From Misgurnus anguillicaudatus (Eukaryota > Chordata > Actinopteri > Cypriniformes > Cobitidae): DNA of 64,000 nt. Below the pieces are notes generated by a model. The model was not told the origin of the DNA. It made no database searches and worked only from the letters and a program-made list of their open reading frames with translations. The translations under genes and the position numbers were made by a program. Location: assembly GCF_027580225.2 (NCBI RefSeq), contig NC_073360.2:11958501-12022500 (forward strand), given 5' to 3'. Shown one piece after another: positions 49,901 through 57,310 of this stretch (positions within the stretch are counted from its first letter, which is position 1; the number at the start of each line of letters is the position of its first letter).

Positions 49901-52167
49901 TACGGCAGGTCCAGACCCCGGCCGCCCGGCAGGTCTAGCTCTATCCCGCTGGTCTCACAGGTAGAAATTTACCATAGCTCTGATCATAACTAGTGCCAAT
50001 TTTAAGTTAATTTAAGTAAAATTTAATGTGCATGTATTAACTATCTGTTTTAACTAATTTTATTTGTGAATTGTTGTGTTATATGCATTAAATCTCTGTC
50101 TGTTTTTTAACCTCTCAGCTAGTCCAGATCCCGCCCCCTCGGCAGGACCAGGCCCCGTCCCCTCGGCAGGACCAGGCCCCGTCCCCTCGGCAGGACCAGG
50201 CCCCGCCCGCTCGACAGGTCCAGGCCCCGCCGTTCAGCAGGACCAGACCACGACCGTTCGGCAGGACCAGACTCCGACCGTACAGCAGGTCCAGACCTCG
50301 GCCGCCCGGCAGGTCTAGCTCTTTCCCGCTGGTCTCACAGGTAGAAATTAACCATAGCTCTGATCATAACTAGTGCCAATTTTAAGTTAATTTAAGTTAA
50401 ATTTAATGTGCATGTATTAACTACCTGTTTGTTTTAACTAATTTTAGTTGCGAATTGTTGTGTTATATGTATGCATTAAATCTCTGTCTGTTTTTTAACC
50501 TCTCAGCTAGTCCAGATCCCGCCCCCTCGGCAGGTCCAGGCCCCGCCCCCTCAGCAGGTCCATGGCCCACCCGCTCCGCAGGTCCAGGCCCGACCGCTCG
50601 GCAGGACCAGACCACTACCGTACGGCAGGTCCAGACCCCGGCCGCCCGACAGGTCTAGCTCTATCCCGCTGGTCTCACAGGTAGAAATTAACCATAGCTC
50701 TGATCATAACTAGTGCCAATTTTAAGTTAATTTAAGTTAAATTTAATGTGCATGTATTAACTATCTGTTTGTTTTAACTAATTTTAGTTGCGAATTGTTG
50801 TGTTATATGTATGCATTAAATCTCTGTCTGTTTTTTAACCTCTCAGCTAGTCCAGATCCCGCCCCCTCGGCAGGTCCATGGCCCACCCGCTCGGCAGGTC
50901 CAGGCCCGACCGCTCGGCAGGACCAGACCACTACCGTACGGCAGGTCCAGACCCCGGCCGCCCGACAGGTCTAGCTCTATCCCGCTGGTCTCACAGGTAG
51001 AAATTTACCATAGCTCTGATCATAACTAGTGCCTTAAGTTAATTTAAGTAAAATTTAATGTGCATGTATTAACTATCCGTTTTAACTAATTTTATTTGTG
51101 AATTGTTGTGTTATATGCATTCAATCTCTGTCTGTTTTTTAACCTCTCAGCTAGTCCAGATCCCGTCCCCTCGGCAGGACCAGGCCCCGCCCCCTCGGCA
51201 GGACCAGGCCCCGCCCCCTCGGCAGGACCAGGCCCCGCCCCCTCGGCAGGACCAGGCCCCGTCCCCTCGGCAGGTCCAGGCCCCACCGTTCGGTAGGACC
51301 AGACCCGACCGTTCGGCAGGACCAGATCCCGACCGTACGGCAGGTCCAGACCCTGACCGTTCGGCAGGTCTAGCACTTGCCCGCTGGTCTCACAGGTAGA
51401 AATTAACCATAGCTCTGATCATAACTAGTGCCAATTTTAAGTTAATTTAAGTTAAATTTAATGTGCATGTATTAACTATCTGTTTGTTTTCACTAATTTT
51501 AGTTGCGAATTGTTGTGTTATATGTATGCATTAAATCTCTGTTTTTTAACCTCTCAGCTAGTCCAGGACCAGATCCTGCCCCCTCGGCAGGTCCAGGCCC
51601 CGCCCCCTCGGCAGGAACAAACCCCGCCCCCTCGGCAGGTCCAGGCCCGACCGCTCGGCAGGACCAGACCACGACTGCTCGGCAGGTCCAGACCACGACC
51701 ATACGGCAGGTCCAGACCCTGACCGTTTGGCAGGTCTAGCTCTTGCCCGCTGGTCTCGCAGGTAGAAATTTACCATAGCTCTGATCATAACTAGTGCCAA
51801 TTTTAAGTTAAGAAGTAATTTAATGTGCATGTATTAAATATCTGTGCGTTTTAACTAATTTTATTTGTGAATACATATATACATGCATTTAATCTCTGTC
51901 TGTTTTTTAACCACTCAGCTAGTCCAGATCCCGCCCGCCCCCTTGGCTGGACCAGATCCCGCCCCCTTGGCTGGACCAGATCCTGCCCCCTCGGCAGGAC
52001 CATATCCCGCCCCCTCGGCAGGACCAGGCCCCGCCCCCTCGGCAGGACCAGACCCTGCCCGCCCACTCGGCAGACGAGTTTTGTCCGTGAAGACAAAAAA
52101 TGAAGCGGGCCTCAATGAAGCAACCCCCCATCCTGAAATACAAATTAAATATTATGTACACACCTGA
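43676..52167 (+). CDS. unrecognised multi-exon gene with arrayed minisatellite exons
   Basis: Reconstructed from splice signals and phase. Exons 1-8 join in phases 1, 2, 0, 1, 0, 2, 1, 0 with an open frame throughout (316 residues); exons 9-20 all begin and end in phase 0, reaching 1082 residues. Exon spans 1-12: 43676-43967, 45510-45591, 45893-45962, 46055-46166, 46257-46327, 46415-46485, 46614-46795, 46881-46948, 47042-47170, 47257-47676, 47850-47975, 48061-48210. Exons 13-23: 48373-48435, 48601-48681, 48853-48993, 49152-49493, 49661-49960, 50119-50340, 50507-50680, 50847-50996, 51151-51395, 51558-51761, 51919-52167. Exon 23 ends in a frame-0 stop; reaching it requires skipping exons 21 and 22, giving 1164 residues. 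The predicted protein has one hydrophobic N-terminal segment, then is disordered-looking and rich in Pro, Arg, Gln and Ser. I do not recognise the family and assign no function. Transcription itself is inferred. Confidence 0.75.
44080..44220 (+). repeat. GCTGGTTTTAG-type short tandem repeat in intron 1
   Basis: Degenerate units such as GGCTGGTTTTAGTTGGTCAG, GATGGCTGGTTAAGATGGCC and GGTCTTAGCTGGTTTAAGAT follow one another. It is a common low-complexity fish repeat type without coding role. Confidence 0.7.
44584..44965. mobile_element. inverted-repeat element (TTAAAGGTGCAGTGTGTAA family), copy 2, in intron 1
   Basis: The ends TTAAAGGTGCAGTGTGTAAA and the inverse TTACACACTGCACCTTTAA match the element at 27033-27412, here in the opposite orientation relative to interior landmarks (GTTGCAAATTGCAACC near the left end). 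It lies in the 1.5-kb first intron. Confidence 0.85.
45510..45591 (+). CDS. exon 2
   Basis: Acceptor CATATACAG, donor AAAAG|GTAACA. The exon joins exon 1 in phase 1 (Cys codon across the junction) and gives a basic segment, PDAQPRRPLMRFSERMSV and VNGCHTK, leaving phase 2. Confidence 0.7.
45656..45816. mobile_element. 161-bp palindromic hAT-like MITE in intron 2
   Basis: The ends CAGGGGTACCCAAACTCGG and the inverse CCGAGTTTGGGTACCCCTG continue as a nearly perfect inverted repeat of about 55 bp per arm (CGTGGAGGGTGTGTGTCCTG), with a 45-50 bp loop. The flanks TGTTAATG and TGTGATGA are only partly alike, so the target duplication has decayed. The RNA would fold into a long hairpin inside the pre-mRNA. 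Confidence 0.85.
45893..45962 (+). CDS. exon 3
   Basis: Acceptor TTATTACAG, donor TCACAG|GTTAGA. It encodes PSFRSTARSLRVTPQMR and PTCGSQ after an Arg codon split with exon 2, and leaves phase 0. The GTTAGAGTTTACCAGAGC start of its intron is already recognisably the same intron that is repeated between the later array exons. Confidence 0.7.
46055..46166 (+). CDS. exon 4
   Basis: Acceptor GCATTTACAG, donor ATGC|GTAAGT. It encodes 37 residues beginning PSRTHFGEFTPRPLHARSDC and containing an NVS site, leaving phase 1. Confidence 0.7.
46257..46327 (+). CDS. exon 5
   Basis: Acceptor GCTTATCAG, donor GCGCAG|GTCTAA. It encodes FVYPKLVLRRLDPGRIR and SADIAQ after a split Arg codon, leaving phase 0. 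Confidence 0.65.
46415..46485 (+). CDS. exon 6
   Basis: Acceptor TATATTTACAG, donor GCTTC|GTGAGT. It encodes RPVRERYEEVGVTVRRVTPR and SNA, leaving phase 2. Confidence 0.7.
46614..46795 (+). CDS. exon 7
   Basis: Acceptor TATATATAG, donor AATCT|GTAAGT. It encodes about 60 residues: an Arg/Pro-rich part (RPLIHPGPVWVTQRRRGYHV, ARIPPRVPVRSRAA) followed by an acidic part (MEDTSSDGSSRLLLAEEI). It leaves phase 1. Confidence 0.75.
46881..46948 (+). CDS. exon 8
   Basis: Acceptor ATCTTATCAG, donor TCACAG|GTTAGA. It encodes SAQPERPQALEPGRSLSVVV ending VSQ and leaves phase 0, which all later array exons then keep. The terminal V-S-Q and the donor are the template ending of most array exons. Confidence 0.7.
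47042..47170 (+). CDS. exon 9 (type A, paralogue of exon 11)
   Basis: A phase 0-0 exon of 43 codons: QKPVMVVRPLGRCTRWGRVA, then APAQQVQ and an ending AAVSL. Exon 11 is a clear duplicate (KPVMVVHPLGRSTLEGCVA). Confidence 0.7.
47257..47676 (+). CDS. exon 10 (type B): twelve 24-bp minisatellite units
   Basis: A phase 0-0 exon of 140 codons. It opens PSFTSSGKDKPVQVVRPLGW, a duplicate of exon 12. Exactly twelve 24-bp units at 47353-47640 then encode twelve 8-residue repeats of DRSPPARQ (ten exact, one DRTPPARQ and one ERSPPARQ) before an ending DVSQ. The units are nearly identical at DNA level, so copy number is likely to vary between individuals. The other frames and the antisense are also open only because the 24-bp unit lacks stops. 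Confidence 0.75.
47850..47975 (+). CDS. exon 11 (type A duplicate)
   Basis: Phase 0-0, 42 codons, donor CACTG|GTAGAA. It is the duplicate of exon 9, with the acceptor shifted slightly (TTACAACAG against TTTACAG). With exon 12 it shows that a two-exon block was duplicated. Confidence 0.7.
48061..48210 (+). CDS. exon 12 (type B duplicate, short array)
   Basis: Phase 0-0, 50 codons. It opens PSFTSRGKDKPVQVVRPLGW like exon 10 but has only about two repeat units (PARQDRTPPPRQDRTPP) before AAVPQ, showing expansion or contraction of the minisatellite since the block duplication. Confidence 0.7.
48373..48435 (+). CDS. exon 13 (type C)
   Basis: Phase 0-0, 21 codons: LVQIPPARQDQPLPPPAAVS, ending SQ. 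It is the first of the CTAGTCCAGAT-initiated exons that make up most of the array. Confidence 0.65.
48601..48681 (+). CDS. exon 14 (type C)
   Basis: Phase 0-0, 27 codons: LVQIPPAQQDQDRTPPARQ and an ending QPAAVSQ. Confidence 0.65.
48853..48993 (+). CDS. exon 15 (hybrid start, two-frame array)
   Basis: Phase 0-0, 47 codons. It opens QKPPRQVQGPPARQVQ, combining a type-A-like acceptor with the minisatellite. A shortened unit then shifts the repeat register so that the rest reads LGRTRPLPYGRSRPRPPGR, ending SSSIPLVSQ. Confidence 0.65.
49152..49493 (+). CDS. exon 16 (type C, largest two-frame array)
   Basis: Phase 0-0, 114 codons. Nine 8-residue units of the DQAPSPRQ kind are followed by a 23-nt unit that changes register, then units GKTRPRPF, GRTSFRPY, GRSRPRPP and the ending SSSFPLVSQ. 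Confidence 0.7.
49661..49960 (+). CDS. exon 17 (type C)
   Basis: Phase 0-0, 100 codons: LVQIPLPRQDQIPIPREDQ and further DQIPPPRQ and VQAPPPRQ units, then the shifted register PLPYGRTRPLPYGRSRPRPP and SSSIPLVSQ. Confidence 0.7.
50119..50340 (+). CDS. exon 18 (type C)
   Basis: Phase 0-0, 74 codons, almost a shorter copy of exon 16: units DQAPSPRQ and DQAPPARQ, register change at VQAPPF, then SRTRPRPF-type units and SSSFPLVSQ. The preceding intron is nearly identical to the one before exon 16. Confidence 0.7.
50507..50680 (+). CDS. exon 19 (type C)
   Basis: Phase 0-0, 58 codons. LVQIPPPRQVQAPPPQQVHG precedes the shifted register LGRTRPLPYGRSRPRPP and the ending SSSIPLVSQ. Confidence 0.7.
50847..50996 (+). 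CDS. exon 20 (type C)
   Basis: Phase 0-0, 50 codons. It is essentially exon 19 minus one 24-bp unit; exon, upstream intron and downstream start are nearly identical, pointing to a very recent duplication of one exon-intron unit of about 340 bp. Confidence 0.7.
51151..51395 (+). pseudogene. exon 21 (type C) with a one-base loss
   Basis: The exon has 245 bases, the only array exon before the last that is not a multiple of three. Compared with exon 16, one base is missing near 51304 (AGACCCGACCG against AGACCACGACCG). Downstream of the loss the frame reads the third register (DRSAGPDPDRTAGPDPDRS) to the donor, leaving phase 2. Spliced to any CTAGTCC-type exon this makes AGC then TAG, an immediate stop. 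It may be a decayed exon, a skipped exon or an assembly error in the repeat. Confidence 0.6.
51558..51761 (+). pseudogene. exon 22 (type C) with an in-frame stop
   Basis: The exon has 204 bases with intact acceptor and donor. In frame 0 it reads LVQDQILPPRQVQAPPPRQ, then the shifted register, but meets TGA at 51720-51722, where sister exons have a CGG codon (CCCTGACCG against CCCCGGCCG). If exon 21 is skipped, the protein could end here after 54 residues of this exon. The donor is weakened nowhere, so the exon may simply be dying or may be an alternative last coding exon. Confidence 0.6.
51919..52167 (+). CDS. exon 23: terminal exon with unique C-terminus
   Basis: It opens CTAGTCCAGAT like the other type-C exons, but an extra four bases (CGCC) put the minisatellite in the third register, GPDPAPLA and GPDPAPSA units. 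The array then stops and unique sequence follows, RRVLSVKTKNEAGLNEA and ATPHPEIQIKYYVHT, ending in TGA at 52165-52167. Loss of the repeat and of a donor fits a terminal exon. It joins in frame to exon 20 or to any phase-0 array exon. Confidence 0.6.
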   Translation, partial: LVQIPPAPLAGPDPAPLAGPDPAPSAGPYPAPSAGPGPAPSAGPDPARPLGRRVLSVKTKNEAGLNEATPHPEIQIKYYVHT

Positions 52168-52482
52168 AATTTGAGATTATTGATTAACAAGTATTTAAAA
52201 CTGAGATCTGGGTTTGTTTTTAATACTTTGATTACTCAGTTAGCTGGATTTTATTGTTAATACTTTTCTTTGATCTATTTGAATCTTAAAATCTCATCCT
52301 GTAGTTGTTGTCAAGCAACAGATTTAAATGTTAAAACCTCTTCGGGGACCAGGCTTAGTTGACCAGAAATGAGAGCTTTATAATGGAGGTGATTGGGGAA
52401 GTCTGTCACAGCTTTGTCCTCTTCATGTTTATAAGAGTAATCTGTTGAGGATGCTGTGATATGAATATGTGTAAACTTATAA

Positions 52483-52488
52483 ATTAAA
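52483..52488 (+). terminator. possible polyadenylation signal of the exon-array gene
   Basis: ATTAAA, a common variant signal, lies about 315 bp after the stop of exon 23. No AATAAA was found closer, so the assignment is weak. Confidence 0.25.
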
Positions 52489-53605
52489 AAAATGTAAATG
52501 TTAAAAAATTGGACCTCTCCATTCTTCTATAATAGTAACAGTAAACAGGATAGATTACAGATGAGTACAGTGTACAAGCTTAAAATACAGGTATACAATT
52601 CAACATAACATTTAACATTATTGTCATAACTAAGAACCAGTTGCAATAACATTAACTAATAAGTAGACGTCATAAGTTGCAGGATTTCTTCCCCATGGTT
52701 CCCAAATGGCCACAGACAGACAGCTGTATAACTGAATATAACTCTATAACCTCCAGCAATGAAGAAGATTCAAAGAAAGAAAGGAAGAAGTGTTATATAG
52801 TGAATTATTAACATGTTTTGTTAGTTGATTTATTTGCATTATTTTATTAAGTTTATTTTGTACATTGTTTATCTGTATTGAATGACCTTCCTTTGTTAGG
52901 GAGTCAGACACACTTGATCAGTCAGATCGAGACTCGTCTGTTTAACCAAGCGTTCACCTGATTTATTACCTAAACATGTTTATGCTTCAATAATGAGCTT
53001 GACCTAAACCAAACACACATCTATCTAACTGTAAAACGTACATTATATATCAGCAGCCTCCAAACTAACATCAGCTTGTTTTGTCTGCATGTCTCATGCT
53101 TTTGTTTTCAGACTCAGCTCCGGTTCAGTGTGATGCTCAATGATGACTGCAGCCATCAACCAGAAGCAATGAAATCTGTGATGATCAAAACCTTCAACTT
53201 TGCATCCCAGGATCTGTTGCCGATGACTGTAACGGCATTGCATTCATTTTGTCATCTTACTTTCGTCTGAGAGGGATTTCTACTTTTGGCCGCATAAAGA
53301 TATTCAGAAATTGATAATGAACTATTAATTGACACTGGTGTTGTGTGTATACTGTCTTGTTTTAAATGAATCTCTCTGTTCTGTTTAAGTATGGGTGCAT
53401 ACTTAGGTATTTACAGTATTTTAATGTAAAAATATGTTTATGTTTGTATTATTTTCACAGATGCATCGATGTGAGTAAGTGAAGCAACTGTGAGGATGAG
53501 ACGGTCCACATACTCTTGAACTGTGATGCAGAAACACAATAAGTGGATCCATCTGTCTCTGACCACAAAATCACAGCTCAACTACATCTGATATAGGAAC
53601 ACAAC
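52489..53605. other. unannotated stretch with one doubtful exon
   Basis: At 53110-53270 an open segment follows a good pyrimidine-rich acceptor (TTTGTTTTCAG) and ends in TGA (TQLRFSVMLNDDCSHQPEAM is part of its frame). I found no partner exon, so it is not called as a gene. Confidence 0.35.
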
Positions 53606-53790
53606 AGGTCGGTTTATCCTAGTCCCAGACTAAAATGCTGATTTTTTTCTGACATCTCTACATATATCAGTGCCATTGTTTTGTCTCAAGATGCACACCA
53701 GAACTATTTTTTTACTATTTAAATGTCCTAATATAACTAAACTGGTTTAATCTAAATGCTTTCCAGGAAACTGCCCCTAAAAGTCTAACA
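53606..53790 (-). repeat. dispersed repeat (CAGTTTCC / GTCTGGGACT family), copy 1
   Basis: It reads from TTATCCTAGTCCCAGACTAA to TTTCCAGGAAACTGCCCCTA and is the approximate reverse complement of 53953-54183, sharing GTCTCAAGATGCACA and ATATATCAGTGCC-type text. A fragment of the same family lies at 7012-7200. Confidence 0.65.
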
Positions 53791-53952
53791 CTGTTCAGCG
53801 ATCTCACAAACCTCAATACTGTATAAACTTTGACACAGTTTAATTCAAAGTTTTTACTTAAAATGTATCATTTCTATTTTTGACTTAAATGATATTTAGT
53901 TTTGGTCATATTTTTGTCAACTAACTACATATCAGAACATTTTATTTGATTA

Positions 53953-54183
53953 AGGGGCAGTTTTCCGGAGAGGGTTTAGATTAATCCAGGACTAGTTGTT
54001 TTAAGACATTTAAGAAGTTTTTACAAACATATCATACAAAATAACAATACTGTTGTGCATCTTGAGACAAAACAAAGGCACTGATATATGTTAAGATGTG
54101 TCAATAGAAGAGGTTTTTAAATGAAGGCAGCTCAAACATGCATTGTAGTCTGGGACTGAGACCTATCCAAGAAATCACCCCTA
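53953..54183 (+). repeat. dispersed repeat (CAGTTTTCCGG / GTCTGGGACT family), copy 2
   Basis: It starts GGGGCAGTTTTCCGGAGAGG, includes TTAATCCAGGACTAG and GTGCATCTTGAGACAAAAC and ends TGTAGTCTGGGACTGAGACC. With the inverted copy at 53606-53790 it can form a large stem-loop. Confidence 0.7.
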
Positions 54184-54214
54184 AATATCTACAGTATCTA
54201 ACAGGTGGGTTTAG

Positions 54215-54513
54215 TGTAACAGTCCTGTCTCGTGTTTCCCTTGTCCATGTCTCTTATTTTGAAGTCTTGTTGTTGTCTGCCATGTTTGTAGTCTTTTGTA
54301 GTTCTTTTGTTGTATTGGTCCATGTTTGATTGTCTCCCTAGGTGTGTCTTGTTTCCTTGTTACCCAGGTGTATATATTGCCCTTGTGTTTCAGTTGTCCT
54401 TTGTGGAGTACTGTGATGTTGTTCCTGTTATGATCGGTTTGAATTATCTTGTTTTGTTTTGTTATAATAAACTTTACCTGCACTTGGATCTGCTGCCTAC
54501 TCTCATCATTACA
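54215..54513 (+). mobile_element. solo LTR with 5-bp target duplication
   Basis: The 299-bp unit begins TGTAACAG and ends CATTACA, giving the TG...CA ends and short inverted TGTAA/TTACA of retrotransposon LTRs. It is flanked by TTTAG on both sides (54210-54214 and 54514-54518). Inside lie a TATA-like GTATATATTG at about 54370 and AATAAA at about 54466, in the right order for a plus-oriented LTR. No gag, pol or second LTR is near, so it is a recombination remnant. Confidence 0.85.
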
Positions 54514-54518
54514 TTTAG

Positions 54519-55818
54519 TGCATTTTGGCCTGTTTAATGAAATTATTGATTTGACGTTGATTCATTTTAATTCTGGAGCACACACACACATAAACACACA
54601 CACAGTTTTTTGAATGACATTTTATTAATGTTTAAACACGTAGACATTCAACAAATGCATGAACAAGTTTATATAAATAAAGTAGATTATTGTAAATAAC
54701 TTCAATATTAACGTTGGTTAATTTTGGGTAAACAAACAAATATTAAAACATTTGAGCCATATAAGAATAGTTCAGATGTATTTATATGATCAGCTGTGCA
54801 TCTTGACATCAGAGGTGGGTTGTTATGAATTACATTTACTTGAGTAAATATTTTTGGTAATACTTTTAGAGTATATTTAAGGATGGGTACTTTTACTTGA
54901 GTACATTTCTAGAAAAAACTACTTTTACTTTGCTACATTTGGTGGCGTTACTCTGCTACTGTCAAATGGTAATAATTAATAAATATCAATATAGCCTAGA
55001 CCCAGCAATATATTTTTGTGCTCTGTAGTGGACATTAGTTTCAGACCTCTATGTCAAGCACAGTTTGTTTAATCTATTTGACTCCTACTGTCCTGTGAAG
55101 AGGACATCCTGGGCTTTCTAGTAATACCATATTTTTGGGGACGGGTCTTACACGGCACACAAACGTTTTTCAAAATAATGACAATTGCAATTTTCACATT
55201 TTTTGCCAACAAGGGTAGTAAGAAATACTTTTTTGCAGATAATATGTTTTCTTGATAGTCATCAATTGTTTTTTTAACATGAGAGTCTAGACTTAAAATT
55301 TAGCAGTATTTCAGAAATGTACAATAATTCTGAACGACTTTTATTTGATGTCCTTTGTAGTGGACACCAGGACTTTTTGTTTCACTTCTTGTAATAGGCA
55401 GATCTATGAAAGATGCTGAGAGGTTTTTGAATAAAATAATTTGTAACACTTACAGTAAAGTTGTACATTGTTGTTATGTGTTAACATTATTATATGGATT
55501 AACTAACTTCCCACAGAAAACCCACACATGCCCCTATTTTCTAGCTAGCCCACATGATTTTGCCATTAATCATAGTAAAAATAATAATTACTAAAATAAT
55601 TATATTTAAAATAATTATTATTGGTTGCTATATCTTAGGAAAAATTAATTTTATAAGAGTCTGTCCAATATTTCTGTTAATTTTAATAAAATAAATATTT
55701 AATGTTGAACGAGTTCTAATACAGTAATTTTCGGTTCCGTCTGGACGCAGTGCTTCGCTGGGAGAAGCACTTCCTTTTCCATCTTTATTATATTTTTATA
55801 TGGTATTTCGTTATGCTC
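54519..55818. other. repeat-bearing non-coding stretch
   Basis: At about 54811-54970 lies the common fish repeat marked by TACTTTTACTTGAGTACATT and CTACTTTTACTTTGC. A short CA-rich run is at 54580-54605. No gene was recognised. Confidence 0.5.
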
Positions 55819-55980
55819 GTTCGACTTCATGGAGCTCTGCGAGAACCGACAGGTGAATGACGTCAACGTACCGCGAGAGCGTGTCGAGAAATCACACGTA
55901 GAAGTCTAATTTCGAATCGCTCTCGCGGTACTTCGACGTCATCTGCCTGTCGGTTCTTGCAGCGCCGCATGAAGTCGAAC
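55819..55980. repeat. 162-bp CRE-bearing palindrome
   Basis: Arms of about 62 bp (55819-55880 and 55919-55980) are complementary with few mismatches around a 38-bp loop. Shared arm text in order: GTTCGACTTCAT, GAACCGACAGG, ATGACGTC, GTACCGCGAGAGC. Each arm carries a CRE-type TGACGTC and the CCGCGAGAG core also present at 38849-38919. It could be a MITE, or a bidirectional regulatory hairpin; the flanks show no clear target duplication. Confidence 0.85.
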
Positions 55981-56918
55981 CCACCTATTATTTGCGGGCA
56001 AGCGCCTCATTAGTTCAAACAGCGGGCATTCTGGAGGTTTTTTTCCGTTTCTGTGGTAAATTATGAGGTAAGTTTTCATTAATTCCTGGTTACTTCATAA
56101 AAATAAGTTTATAGTAATGTTTTTAGTAATTCGATATGATCCAAATATATATTACGAACTTTAAAATTGACTCTTGATGGCCGCTGACAGTTGGACTGAG
56201 CTCGTGACACAGCTGGGTACTATTGCTGCGTTCCAGAGCCCATCCAAACCAGTGGGATGTAGGACTTATCCTACCTCCAACTAGGAAAAGTGTACTGGAA
56301 TGCCTGTCGAAGTGGAACATCCTACCGGCGAACTCGGGGGAGTTCGACTTACCCCGACTTCAGAAAAATAAGTCGGAGGACAATGGCGGCCCATAGATCG
56401 CGTCGTCGTGAGAGGAAATCTTCAAGGAATAGACTATAAATTGTACTTTTCTGCTTGTAGGGTTGTTTTAGACACTGTAATTTTAACACAACTTGTTTTT
56501 TTATATTATGGCGTGAAATTATGTCGTTATTATCTGTTATCATGAAACTACGGTAAAAATATACCAAGTTACTTAGCGACATGCAGCACTTTTATATAAT
56601 GGCTCCAGAACACTTTGCAAAGATGTTTGACTTGATGTTTTACTGTAGTGTGAACTGCACAGTTCGGACCGACGTTTAAAAGTTATGTAGTCTGTACGAG
56701 CCTTAAGAAGACCGGTCGGTCGTCCATGTTTTCTGTTTATGTTCCACTTCAAATGCCTGGAACGCTTTTAAGTAGGAGCTAGGACACTTCAAGAAGGATA
56801 AGTCCCACGTCCCACCGGCCTGGATGGGCTCTGGAACGCAGCATAATGTCAGGGTGTCTGCGCGGTAGTAAAAAAAATCTACCAAAATGAAGGCCCTTGA
56901 AAGGTAGTAAAATATGGA
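55981..56918. other. unannotated stretch, partly palindromic
   Basis: No gene was recognised. 56230-56345 and 56750-56845 share inverted text (CATCCAAACCAGTGGGA / CCCACCGGCCTGGATGGG), suggesting a further small foldback repeat of about 600 bp. Confidence 0.4.
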
Positions 56919-57310
56919 GGACCACAAGATTCATGTAAAATGTAATAAAGAACTTCAATATTTAATAACTACCTGGACAATAAAAATAGCAATTAAAAGA
57001 TTTGTTTAAAAATTCATTAATTAATCTATAAATAAATAGACAAAGTTACAAAAAAATCATTATGTAACATTTTATTAGGCAACAAAAAGTGAGATTACAA
57101 AAATAATGTATAAATGAAATATGAATCCATTAATAAATAGTTCAAATTAATATAACAATTTACAAAAACATAAAACACTCAATAAGTTCATTATTTTAAA
57201 TTGCATTTATAAATTCTTAAATAAATAATAGAATTTCAAAATGTATTTCAAAAGCGATTTAAAAAGAGAAATGAATAACTGGATTTATAAATTGAACTAC
57301 AAATACAGGT
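56919..57310 (+). repeat. left arm of a long inverted repeat
   Basis: About 390 bp of AT-rich DNA that reappears in reverse complement at 60786-61178. Shared text includes TATGGAGGAC, AAATGTAATAAAGAACT, ATAGACAAAGTTACAAAAAA and ATAATAGAATTTCAAAATGT-like stretches. The arms are about 3.5 kb apart. Confidence 0.75.

Noticed and set aside
47257..52167. CRISPR-like array
   Set aside because: The repeats are contiguous minisatellite units without unique spacers, and the larger spacing comes from introns with splice signals in vertebrate DNA.
53110..53270. Terminal exon of a further gene
   Set aside because: It has a good acceptor and an open segment ending in a stop, but no upstream partner exon, no recognisable protein features and no conserved motif.
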